From positions 4,512,920 through 4,576,919 of the forward strand of contig NZ_CP116942.1 of assembly GCF_028532485.1 (NCBI RefSeq): a DNA stretch of 64,000 nt. The letters are read 5' to 3'. This document shows, in pieces, positions 1 to 6,785 of this stretch. Below the pieces are notes generated by a model. It searched no databases and was not told where the DNA came from. It was given only the letters and a program-made list of their open reading frames with translations. Positions within the stretch are counted from its first letter, which is position 1; every line of letters begins with the position of its first letter. Both the position numbers and the translations under genes were made by a program. Origin of the DNA: Iamia majanohamensis. GTDB taxonomy: Bacteria > Actinomycetota > Acidimicrobiia > Acidimicrobiales > Iamiaceae.

Positions 1-833
1 CCCCGACCGACCTCCGAGAGCCCGTGGGGCCCGTCGCCGGTCAGGGCGTTGCGCCCGTCGCGCGACAGCGAGGTGTGGAGGTGCCAGCCGTTGCCGGCCC
101 CGGCCGCGGTGGTGACGGGGGCGAAGCTGGCCCGCAGCCCGTGGGCCCGGGCCGCGGCGTGCACGGTCTGGCGGGCCCGCACCTGGGTGTCGCAGAGGGC
201 GACCGGGTCCTGGGCCACCAGCGTCAGCTCGATCTGGGCCTCGCCGTACTCGGCGTGCAGCTGGCCCACCTCCACCCCGTCGGCGTCGAGGTCGACGAGG
301 AGCTGGTGGACGACCTCGTGGACGTCGCCGAGGGCGTTGGCCGAGTAGGCCGGCCCCCGGTGGGCGGGGGCGTACTCCTCGCCCTCCCGGGAGAGGACCA
401 CCTCCATCTCCTGGCCCGCCCGCACCGTGAACCCGGCGTCGGCGGCCGCCGCCACCTGCCGCTCCAGCACGGAGCGCTGGTCGTAGGGCCAGGGCGAGCC
501 GTCCGCCGCGACCTGGCGGCCCGGCACCCAGGCCGTGCCGGGCCGGCCCGCCAGGGCCCGCACCGAGGCGGGGCCGTCGACCACGGGGAGGAGGCGGACG
601 TCGCCGCTCGGCGTGGCCAGGCCCTCGTGGGCGAAGGTGATGCCGTCGTGGGAGTCGAACACCGCGAACGCAGTGGTCACCCCCACGCCCCGCTCGATGG
701 CCGCCGGGAGGCCCGCCAGGGGCACCATGCGGCTCCGCACGATGCCGTTGTTGTCGACCCAGGCGATGCTGACGCCCACCACCTGCTGGGCCCGGAGCCC
801 GTCGACCAGGTCCCCCACCGCGTGCTCGTCCAC
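1..833 (-). CDS. Glutamine synthetase-like protein, N-terminal part (truncated by window edge)
   Basis: The reverse strand encodes the first 277 residues of a glutamine synthetase family protein, an ATP-dependent ligase joining ammonia or an amine to the gamma-carboxylate of glutamate. Visible family features are the beta-grasp start (IAWVDNNGIVRSRMVP), the catalytic-domain segment around GQEMEVVL, the HAEYGEAQIELT block and the GNGWHLHTSLS block with its metal and glutamate ligands. The C-terminus lies outside the window. I chose the GTG at 831-833 because TAGCGT sits 7 nt upstream; the ATG at 897-899 would run into the divergent gene starting at 898. Length and motifs fit the GlnA3/GlnA4-type homologues (some act on polyamines or ethanolamine) as well as a true GlnA. 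The substrate cannot be decided here. Confidence 0.8.
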   Translation of the reverse strand, partial: MDEHAVGDLVDGLRAQQVVGVSIAWVDNNGIVRSRMVPLAGLPAAIERGVGVTTAFAVFDSHDGITFAHEGLATPSGDVRLLPVVDGPASVRALAGRPGTAWVPGRQVAADGSPWPYDQRSVLERQVAAAADAGFTVRAGQEMEVVLSREGEEYAPAHRGPAYSANALGDVHEVVHQLLVDLDADGVEVGQLHAEYGEAQIELTLVAQDPVALCDTQVRARQTVHAAARAHGLRASFAPVTTAAGAGNGWHLHTSLSRDGRNALTGDGPHGLSEVGR

Positions 834-840
834 GTCCGGG

Positions 841-846
841 ACGCTA
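841..846 (-). promoter_or_regulatory. -10 element (TAGCGT) for the glutamine synthetase-like gene
   Basis: TAGCGT lies 7 nt before the GTG start at 833, with no room for a Shine-Dalgarno site. It fits the leaderless arrangement seen repeatedly in this window. Confidence 0.55.
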
Positions 847-884
847 CCGGCACCGCACACCGGCGACCCGGAGGGCGCGCTCGC

Positions 885-890
885 TACCGT
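885..890 (+). promoter_or_regulatory. -10 element (TACCGT) for the YdeI-like gene
   Basis: TACCGT lies 7 nt before the ATG at 898. It is back to back with the divergent glutamine synthetase promoter, so both genes share this 64-bp interval. Confidence 0.55.
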
Positions 891-897
891 GGCCGCC

Positions 898-1167
898 ATG
901 AGCGCTCCCGAGCTACCCGGAGGCGTGGTCCACGAGCTCCCGGGCGACCTGGGCGAAGGCCTGGCGACCAGCCCGGTCGCCCTCGAGGCCTGGCACGACA
1001 TCACCCCGCTGGCCCGCAACGAGTTCATCTGCTGGGTCGAGGACGCAAAGAAGGCGGCCACCCGGGAGCGCCGCATCCGCCGGACCCGCGAGGAGCTGGA
1101 GGAGGGCATGCGCCGCCCCTGCTGCTGGCCCGGCTGCAGCCACCGCGAGCGCACCGGACGGCCGTAG
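898..1167 (+). CDS. YdeI/OmpD-associated family protein
   Basis: An 89-residue protein matching the C-terminal part of the YdeI/OmpD-associated ('bacteriocin-protection') family. Recognisable pieces are LARNEFICWVEDAKKA followed by the basic helix RERRIRRTREELEEGMRRPCC. The last part, CCWPGCSHRERTGR, is cysteine-rich (CC-x3-C) and might bind a metal, which is inference. The family has no well-established biochemical role. The ATG start is supported by the TACCGT element 7 nt upstream. An upstream in-frame opening to 535 overlaps the glutamine synthetase gene on the other strand and is not used. The gene stands alone; the next gene is convergent. Confidence 0.75.
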   Translation: MSAPELPGGVVHELPGDLGEGLATSPVALEAWHDITPLARNEFICWVEDAKKAATRERRIRRTREELEEGMRRPCCWPGCSHRERTGRP

Positions 1168-1347
1168 CGGCGGCCGGGCGACGCCGGGCCGGACTCGAGG
1201 GACCGCCCGGCATCGTCGACGGATCCTCCCCGGACGGGGGAGATGTCGGACGGCGATGTCAAGGATCGGGGCCCGGCGCCGTCCCCGGGGTGGAGCCGGC
1301 CACACGGCCGCCCGACGCGAGGGGACCACGATGGCCTCGTACCTAGG

Positions 1348-1728
1348 TCAGCCGGCGAACCCCCAGAACGCCGAGATCCGGTCGCCGGAGGACTGGAAGA
1401 CGGCGACGACCGCAGTGCTGGGCGCGTCGTCCTCTCCGGCGAAGGCGCTCCGGTTGAGCGAGACCACGAGGTCGCCGTGCTCGACCACCCGCTCCGACGT
1501 CTCTCGCAGGCCGAAGGCCTGGCGCGCCTCGACCATGAAGCGCTCGATCGACTCGCGTCCGTGGAGCTCGAGCTGCAGGGGCTGGAAGTGGAGCACCGTG
1601 TCGTCGTCCAGCAACGCCGAGGAGGCGGCCAGCTCCGGGATGTCAGCGGGCATCGTCCCGGCGACGAGCTGGTCGTGGGCATCGAGGTACCCCTGGTACA
1701 TCTGCGTGATGGCACGTGTTCGATCCAT
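1348..1728 (-). CDS. NTF2-like (SnoaL-type) domain protein
   Basis: A 126-residue single-domain protein with the NTF2-like fold pattern: an N-terminal helix (ITQMYQGYLDAHDQLV), a segment ending LDDDTVLHFQP, GRESIERFMVEA, and strands ending VVSLNRSAF and VVAVFQ, closing with DRISAFWGFAG. Such proteins are either small hydrolases and isomerases or simple ligand-binding folds, and nothing here identifies a catalytic His/Asp pair. It lies 78 bp downstream of, and on the same strand as, the WYL-domain regulator gene, so the two may be co-transcribed and the regulator may control it. The substrate is unknown. Confidence 0.7.
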   Translation of the reverse strand: MDRTRAITQMYQGYLDAHDQLVAGTMPADIPELAASSALLDDDTVLHFQPLQLELHGRESIERFMVEARQAFGLRETSERVVEHGDLVVSLNRSAFAGEDDAPSTAVVAVFQSSGDRISAFWGFAG

Positions 1729-1806
1729 GGCCGGGATCGTGTGCTCGTCCGACGACGACGTGGTGTCGGTGTTTCGCGATTCCCCCCGACCCCGGACCCG
1801 AGGGGG

Positions 1807-2505
1807 TCAGGTCCCGAGGATCCCCCGACCGACCAGCTCGGCCAGCTCGAGTTCGGCCGGGTCGAGGCCGCGATCGGGCGCGGGCTCGTCGGTCATCGTC
1901 GCCGCACCGATGCGGTCCAGGCGGAAGGAACGAGGCTCCTGGCGCAGGCGGCACCACCCCCACAGGTACCAGTGCGGGCGGACGCCCAGCACGGCGACCG
2001 GCTCCACGGCGCGCCGGGTCGACGTGCCCGCCTTGTCGCAGTAGGTGAGGTCGAGGACCTGCCGGGCGACGATCGCTCGCTCCACGACCGCCGAGGGGGC
2101 GGGCCTGTCCTCTGCATCGTCGAACAGGCGGACGCGGGAGGCCAGCTCCCGCACCCCCTGGGCGTCGACGTCACCGAGCACGGCCACGATCTTCTGGAGC
2201 GCGCTACGGCCTGCGTGGGTGAACGGCGCCGCCGTGTCGGCGGCCAACGCGGTGGCGACGGCCGCCGCCTCGGCCGCCGAGAGGTTGAGGGGTGGCAGGG
2301 TGTGCTGGACGTCGATGGCGTAGCCGCCCCGTCGTCCCGGGGTGGCGTAGATCGGGACGCCCGCCTGCTGCAGCGCCGACAGGTCCCTCTCGATGGTCCG
2401 GCTGCTGACCTCGAAGCGCGCCGCGAACCACGCTGCGGAGCGCCACTCGGGCGCGACCGCCCGCAGCTCCTCCACCAGGGCGTACAACCTGTCGGTCCGG
2501 TTCAC
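1807..2505 (-). CDS. YafY-type HTH transcriptional regulator with WYL domain
   Basis: A 232-residue DeoR/YafY-type regulator. The N-terminal winged helix-turn-helix spans about residues 1-60 (NRTDRLYALVEELRAV, then WFAARFEVSSRTIERDLSAL). The WYL ligand-sensing domain follows from about residue 130, with RRAVEPVAVLGVRPHWYLWG and the arginine-rich RQEPRSFRLDRI. WYL regulators commonly sense nucleic-acid-like or nucleotide ligands and control defence, DNA-repair or metabolic genes. The GTG start at 2503-2505 is chosen because the HTH begins immediately and a -10-like CACTCT lies 6 nt upstream; a longer opening to 2649 adds a low-complexity leader. The NTF2-like gene downstream is the likely operon partner. 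Confidence 0.88.
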   Translation of the reverse strand: MNRTDRLYALVEELRAVAPEWRSAAWFAARFEVSSRTIERDLSALQQAGVPIYATPGRRGGYAIDVQHTLPPLNLSAAEAAAVATALAADTAAPFTHAGRSALQKIVAVLGDVDAQGVRELASRVRLFDDAEDRPAPSAVVERAIVARQVLDLTYCDKAGTSTRRAVEPVAVLGVRPHWYLWGWCRLRQEPRSFRLDRIGAATMTDEPAPDRGLDPAELELAELVGRGILGT

Positions 2506-2652
2506 GGCGACAGAGTGGCGACCGCTGCGCGCCCGCACCAGTCGGTGCCGTCCGAGCGGAGAGCCTGCGACAAGGTTGGAACACCGAGAGCTGGAAGCGG
2601 GTGGAGCGGCTGCTAGAAAAGCGCTGGAGTGAGCCCCCAACTGTCTCAATGG

Positions 2653-2939
2653 CTACAGCTCGCAGGCCACCTTGAGGTGCTTGTCGCCAGGCTTGTACCT
2701 GGGAGGGTGATCAATGAAGGTCTCGTCAAGCACGACCAGGTCGTGGATCTTCGCTGCCAGGAAAAGGTCCCAAAATAGCGGCGTTCAAGTGCTGCTTGAC
2801 CCGTCGACTGATACGCACGCAGAACATCGTTGCCAGTGCTGACATGGGTTCCGTACGCAGCCGGTTGCACCACTCGTGGATGACCGTCATAGGTGAAGCT
2901 CAGGGGTCGACGGGCGGTATTTGCGTCGCAGATGGACAT
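2653..2939 (-). pseudogene. Frameshifted small protein gene (WYL-like conserved hypothetical)
   Basis: Two reading frames join into one 96-codon protein if a single base is restored. The first frame reads MSICDANTARRPLSFTYDGH... to about position 2773. The second frame, offset by one base, reads WDLFLAAKIHDLVVLDETF and ends PGDKHLKVACEL with a TAG at 2653-2655. The ATG at 2937-2939 has a GAGG-type ribosome site 7 nt upstream. The 287-bp span is exactly one base short of an open frame. The N-terminal half resembles the small WYL-like strand pattern (RPLSFTYDGHPRVVQP). It is either a true pseudogene at the edge of the island or a sequencing error in the TTTT/GGG run near 2773. Confidence 0.6.
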
Positions 2940-3044
2940 CGGAGGTTCCTCCCCGTTGTTGACTGCGGTCATTCTGCCTAGAGCCGAGGTGTACCGCTCC
3001 GGCGGTCCAAGGCGGTACTGACACCATGGCGAATGGCGTATCCA

Positions 3045-3473
3045 CTAGGCACCCTCGCCCTTGATTCGGCGCCCCTTCTCATCCCGCTCAGCCCTCGTTG
3101 CATCCTGCACCAGACCGAAGGCTCCGAGCGCAAGGCAGAACACTCCGGAGATCCACCAGGTCCACTCCCACCCTCGAGCGTTCCAGCCCACGTAGACCAA
3201 GAGCCCTCCGCCGATCAGGAACATGGCTGCCAGCGTCATGCCCGACGGGTTCCGGCGTTTGGTCGTCTCGTCGAGGGTCAGCTGGATCACCGACCGTTCG
3301 ATGTGGTCGAGCAAGACCTTCCGCGCCGAACTGGACTCTGGGAGACGGTCGAAGAGGTCGAGGTCACGCAGGATCACCTCCCGCCGACGACCACCAACGG
3401 CACGGCCAGGCAACAGCCTGCCGAACACAGCGGCAGCAGCCGTGGCGATTCCCGCGAGGGGGGCGAGATCCAA
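3045..3473 (-). CDS. Small membrane protein of unknown function
   Basis: A 142-residue protein with an N-terminal hydrophobic stretch (LAGIATAAAAVFGRLLP), a charged amphipathic centre (VILRDLDLFDRLPE and KVLLDHIERSVIQLTLDE) and two transmembrane helices near residues 80-120 (GMTLAAMFLIGGGLLVYVGW and WTWWISGVFCLALGAFGLV), ending in a basic tail. No catalytic motif is visible and I do not recognise the family. It sits in the accessory stretch between the WYL regulator and tRNA-Ser, next to other unknown small genes, and its base composition is less GC-extreme than the flanking core genes. Confidence 0.55.
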   Translation of the reverse strand: MDLAPLAGIATAAAAVFGRLLPGRAVGGRRREVILRDLDLFDRLPESSSARKVLLDHIERSVIQLTLDETTKRRNPSGMTLAAMFLIGGGLLVYVGWNARGWEWTWWISGVFCLALGAFGLVQDATRAERDEKGRRIKGEGA

Positions 3474-3592
3474 CGGACGGCTCTAGCGAGACTGCCAGCG
3501 GGCTAGACCGCTCGATGTACCGGTTGCGCGGTCGAGCATGGGCGTCTGATCAGGTCGGATAGGCCGTGAAGCGCGCGGAATGTCTGTAGTCT

Positions 3593-3850
3593 TCACCGTC
3601 GGCCACGGCCAAGGCCGGTGCGCTGCGTCAGGGCGCTCCCGGCAGCAAACTTGGAGGCTTTCGAGGCGGAGGAAGACCGCAGAGTGCGAGAGGCTGCGGA
3701 AGCAGCGCCCCGTCCCGTGACTTTGCTGGTGTTGGACTGGGCCAGGGCGCTGGCGGCAGACGAGCGGGCTGCCCTCGACGCCCCCTTGGATCCAAGTGTG
3801 CGTCCCGCAGTGCTGGCGGCTGCTCGACCGGTTCGTTCCGACTTGGCCAC
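3593..3850 (-). CDS. Small basic Ala/Ser-rich protein with an internal duplication
   Basis: An 85-residue, strongly basic, Ala/Ser-rich protein. It consists of two near-identical halves: AAASTAGRTLGSKGASRAA... followed by SALAQ (about residues 10-40) and AASAASRTLRSSSASKAS... followed by SALTQ (about residues 48-76). Each half has the pattern AAS-x-A-(G/S)-RTL-x-S-x2-AS-(R/K)-A-x(4)-(A/S)A-x-SAL-x-Q. Proteins with one copy of this pattern occur as small hypothetical genes in other bacteria; their function is not known to me. The composition suggests nucleic-acid binding, which is inference. The forward ORF across the same bases mirrors the repeat and is treated as a shadow. Confidence 0.5.
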   Translation of the reverse strand: MAKSERTGRAAASTAGRTLGSKGASRAARSSAASALAQSNTSKVTGRGAASAASRTLRSSSASKASKFAAGSALTQRTGLGRGRR

Positions 3851-4043
3851 CTGACTGTCCTCTCAGTGTCCACACCACGATCGGTGGCGGTCAGTCTACT
3901 CGCTGGGAACGCTCGTTCGTGAGCGAGACGGCGTCGCGTCGGTATTCGCATCTGTGGCGGTCGAACGCTGAACTGACCAGGTGGGGTGGGGCTGGAACTG
4001 CCGGGAACCCACTGACTCAGGAGGTCGGTGACTGTTCGGGCCG

Positions 4044-4238
4044 TTACGACGCTCTGGTGAGGCGGAGCTCGTCCGCAGGGACGAGGTTGTCGAGGAACTC
4101 CTCGAGTGCCTTTACCGCCAGGTAGTTGGCGGAGAGGTCCCGGTCGGCTGCCGCCTCGTGCAGCCGGGCATGGAGATCCTTGGGCACACGGAACGCCGTT
4201 GTGATCCGCTGTTCGTGATGAACCTTGGGTCGGGCCAT
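4044..4238 (-). CDS. Ribbon-helix-helix DNA-binding protein (antitoxin-like)
   Basis: A 64-residue protein with the ribbon-helix-helix pattern: a short basic beta strand (RITTAFRVPKDL), helix A (HARLHEAAADRD) and helix B (SANYLAVKALEEFLDNLV). This layout is typical of CopG/Arc-type repressors and HicB- or ParD-type antitoxin DNA-binding modules. The ATG at 4236-4238 is preferred over the longer opening to 4331, whose extra residues resemble no RHH protein. No toxin-like partner is visible on either side, so it may be an orphan antitoxin or the repressor of the surrounding island. Confidence 0.7.
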   Translation of the reverse strand: MARPKVHHEQRITTAFRVPKDLHARLHEAAADRDLSANYLAVKALEEFLDNLVPADELRLTRAS

Positions 4239-4783
4239 GCGGCAGACAGTACCGAGCACAAACGCGTCGATGGTGGATGGTGCGCTGGGATTGCCGCGCG
4301 CGTCTACGCGCGAATCGCGCGCAATGGCCATGGCCAGGCACTTTGCACGCGCGCGCCCTGTCCAGAAGCTGGGACTCGATACCGTTCGGTACGGCGAACC
4401 TGTCCATCGCCAGGAGGTGACGCCATGGCGGATTTGCCAGGGCCGAGGGCCGCCTACATGGTTGGGGATGGTGCCATGGCCTGTCCCCGGGTAGGGTCGG
4501 GGTCGGTTTCTGCTCGCGGACCGCGCGCTGATGTGCGTGAGCGTGAGCGCTCAAGGAACACCTGCGTCGGCATGGGGCCGACCTCCAGGAGAGAAGGCAC
4601 CTCAATGACTTTCGGTACGTCACGCGCCAGGATGTGGTGTTCTGGTACTGAACGGAGCCTTGGCTCTGCCGACGGGTGCCGAGTGGCGCAACCTGGCTCA
4701 GCTCCGTCCTTCGACGGCGGACCCGAGAACGCTAGCGGACGATCTTCAGCAGTTCTGCAGCGGATGGGTGGAGTGAGTTTCAG
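4239..4783. other. Gene-poor stretch with a decayed ORF
   Basis: No intact gene is convincing here. A good ribosome site (AGGAGGTGA, 4412-4420) precedes the ATG at 4425, but the frame that follows gives an unrecognisable Arg/Gly/Ser-rich peptide. The right half carries the broken coding segments listed as a pseudogene at 4547-4776. A short palindrome, TACCGTTCGGTA, lies at about 4380-4391. Confidence 0.4.
4547..4776 (+). pseudogene. Decayed protein gene of unknown family
   Basis: Two out-of-frame pieces read like ordinary protein. The first (4547 to a TGA at 4649-4651) contains ALKEHLRRHGADLQERRHL and then DFRYVTRQDVVFWY. The second, in another frame and ending in TGA at 4774-4776, contains GALALPTGAEWRNLAQLRP and DPRTLADDLQQFCSGWVE. 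Balanced composition and helix-like spacing set them apart from the Arg/Pro-rich shadow ORFs. The first piece has no start codon in its own frame. It looks like the remains of a gene that sat immediately upstream of the small gene at 4784. I do not recognise the family. Confidence 0.35.
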
Positions 4784-5038
4784 GTGAGTGAACGAATCGC
4801 ACTGGACTATACAAATGGGGCTGCCGAACCCATCCCTTGCGACACTTGGACCAACATTAACCCCACAACCCTTGTCGAGTTGGCGCGCAAGCATATTAGT
4901 GATCCAGCTAAGATTACGTCCGAAACAACTCTCAGGGGCCTTGCGAGTCTCGTCGAGATAGAACTATCCGATGAACTCCGAGCCCAGATCCAAGAAGCAA
5001 CAGGCCAACGCAACCTAGCAGTAGACACAGAGCCATGA
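4784..5038 (+). CDS. Small acidic hypothetical protein
   Basis: An 84-residue protein of normal composition, MSERIALDYTNGAAEP at the start and helical later (TTLVELARKHI, then LASLVEIELSDELRAQIQEA). It uses a GTG start 7 bp after the stop of the decayed ORF. Its codons are clearly AT-richer than the core genes, which suggests acquisition. Its last 107 bp overlap, tail to tail, the end of the membrane-protein gene on the other strand. No domain is recognised; the size and charge would suit a small adaptor, immunity or modulator protein, but nothing shows this. Confidence 0.45.
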   Translation: MSERIALDYTNGAAEPIPCDTWTNINPTTLVELARKHISDPAKITSETTLRGLASLVEIELSDELRAQIQEATGQRNLAVDTEP

Positions 5039-6782
5039 GGGGAAGCGTCAGAATTCCGTAGACCTGACTCGCCCAATGGGACAACCCATACCACGCGTAG
5101 CCCACCACGGACCAAGGGCTGCGGAGTTGGCCCGAAGTTGGATTAAATAGAGCGATTGACCAAATCCAAGTCGCCCATAGAATTCCGCACAGTGTGAACA
5201 ACGCACGCCGGCGTTCCTCGTACCGAGTCAGGTCGGCCGATTTCCAAAGCGTGCTCTGTTGGTCCATTCGACCCTCGACCAATCCCCGGTGGGGCAACAG
5301 ATGGATAGCGGTCAATAGGGCGGCGGCGAGAAAGCTCACTACACTTGCCGTCCAGGCCACCGCTCGGTAACTCGCTGTTTCCGATTCTTGAAAGAGGGCC
5401 AGCGAGAGGCCCGTGGCCAGCGCTGATAGCGCCCCCAAGGACCCAAGCAACCTAATTCCCCGGCTCAGGTACGAGCCCATCTCTGAATTGGCCACGCCGA
5501 CGAGGGCTAGAACGGCGCTAGGCAGTCCGGCCGCCAACGCTGCCACAGCTATCGTAATCTGCTGTTGAGTTGGATCGTCTACTGGAGCATAGTTGCGGTA
5601 GAGGTAGCCGCATAGGAGGGCACACATCCATGCAATCAACGCTGCCGCCCGCGTCACCTTTCCTCTACTTAGCCGAAGTTCGGCAATGCAATCCCAGTTT
5701 CGCCGGCGGTCTTCCCGCTTCAACCAAGCCGAACTCAACACCGGTGCCGCTGTAGCTACGGGTGGCGAAGACCGGTCTACCGGGACATGTTCAAGTTGTC
5801 TCCAATAGAGCCGATCACACCTAACGTCGGGTGGGAGGTCCAGCAGCAAGTAGTAAGATTTGCAATGGTCAATATTGTGCTTTCGAAAGTGGATTGGCGT
5901 TCCGACCATGGTCAGCGTTGCCAGTAGCTTGACCGTGACGTCGACCGTCCAGAGCGCCAAGGGTCCCAATAAGAAGTCGCTCAGTGGGGGTCGCACGGTT
6001 GCGTACCACCGTTCGTTGCGTCTTTCAAAATAGGCGATCAATCGTGACACCTCCTCGTGGGACGGGTAGCCAATGGGACGCTCGATAACTCGGAAGCCAG
6101 AGTTTGACGAATCGGTGTACTCGATGTCGAGGTCGATCAAGTGACCAGCCTCGTCGATCGGCAACTCGGCCAACACATGGACCGTTCTACACATTGGGCG
6201 CAGCTGAATCCACGGTTGCAGAGACCTTAAAAGGCTATAGACGGACCTTCGCGAGTTTCGAGCCATGTCCCAAGGAACTGTTCTCTGCTTGCTGAAATAC
6301 GTGACAGCTTGCTTCAGCTCAGCTAGAATCGCGTCACCCTCGCTGGGCTGAGAGCGTAGAATCGCAACCGCGTACTTGAAGATGACTTCTCTCGCCTCGT
6401 CAAGCGCATCAGCGAAAACGGAGGCCCTTGCGAGTTTGAGAACCCGAGGCGAGTTGAACAGATGATCCGTATAGCAGAGTCCCAGAATCATCGAGGTGTC
6501 ACTGGAGTTTAGAAGGGAGACCGGCTTCCCTTGTGAGGTAACAACCAGATCAGGGTGTCGCTCCTTCAAGAATAGTCCGATCGAGACGCACAAGGGCTTA
6601 TGCTTGCCAGCCTCATTCGGGGGCTCGATCAGTAGCGTTGCGCGCTCATGCCAGGACTCTCTATATGGGGCCGAGAGACTGACCTTCTCGACTCTCCGAT
6701 AGAAGTGATCTGGGGCGTACTGCAACAACTGACTTAGGACTCCAATCTCCACGTCATGGTGCATCACGCCGATTGGTCGCAT
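4932..6782 (-). CDS. Large unknown membrane protein with a soluble N-terminal region and about six C-terminal helices
   Basis: A 616-residue protein I do not recognise. Residues 1 to about 380 look soluble and mixed alpha/beta (for example ATLLIEPPNEAG, LDIEYTDSSNSGFRVIERP and YYLLLDLPPDVRCDRLYW). After about residue 390 come six hydrophobic segments, starting at AAALIAWMCALLCGYLY and ending at LMALCLLLGCVGLLLLG, with charged loops between them. The ATG at 6780-6782 is used; the longer opening to 6959 runs antisense through the recombinase zinc-ribbon remnant and is not credible. A second ATG at 6764 is possible. The gene is markedly AT-richer than its surroundings, consistent with recent transfer. 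It abuts a decayed recombinase and may be cargo of that element. Confidence 0.6.
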   Translation of the reverse strand: MRPIGVMHHDVEIGVLSQLLQYAPDHFYRRVEKVSLSAPYRESWHERATLLIEPPNEAGKHKPLCVSIGLFLKERHPDLVVTSQGKPVSLLNSSDTSMILGLCYTDHLFNSPRVLKLARASVFADALDEAREVIFKYAVAILRSQPSEGDAILAELKQAVTYFSKQRTVPWDMARNSRRSVYSLLRSLQPWIQLRPMCRTVHVLAELPIDEAGHLIDLDIEYTDSSNSGFRVIERPIGYPSHEEVSRLIAYFERRNERWYATVRPPLSDFLLGPLALWTVDVTVKLLATLTMVGTPIHFRKHNIDHCKSYYLLLDLPPDVRCDRLYWRQLEHVPVDRSSPPVATAAPVLSSAWLKREDRRRNWDCIAELRLSRGKVTRAAALIAWMCALLCGYLYRNYAPVDDPTQQQITIAVAALAAGLPSAVLALVGVANSEMGSYLSRGIRLLGSLGALSALATGLSLALFQESETASYRAVAWTASVVSFLAAALLTAIHLLPHRGLVEGRMDQQSTLWKSADLTRYEERRRALFTLCGILWATWIWSIALFNPTSGQLRSPWSVVGYAWYGLSHWASQVYGILTLPLMALCLLLGCVGLLLLGSGLGVHRIVLSRRDSQGP

Positions 6783-6785
6783 TTG

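Noticed and set aside
24..1346. Long forward ORF (440 codons) over the glutamine synthetase region
   Set aside because: It is antisense to a clear glutamine synthetase-like gene and is composed of Gly/Arg/Pro/His runs with no domain.
3483..3878. Reverse-strand ORF of 131 codons overlapping the small basic protein
   Set aside because: It is a different frame of the same repeat-rich DNA, with irregular composition and no ribosome site.
4454..4894. Reverse-strand ORF of 146 codons in the island
   Set aside because: It has no recognisable features and is antisense to protein-like segments on the forward strand.
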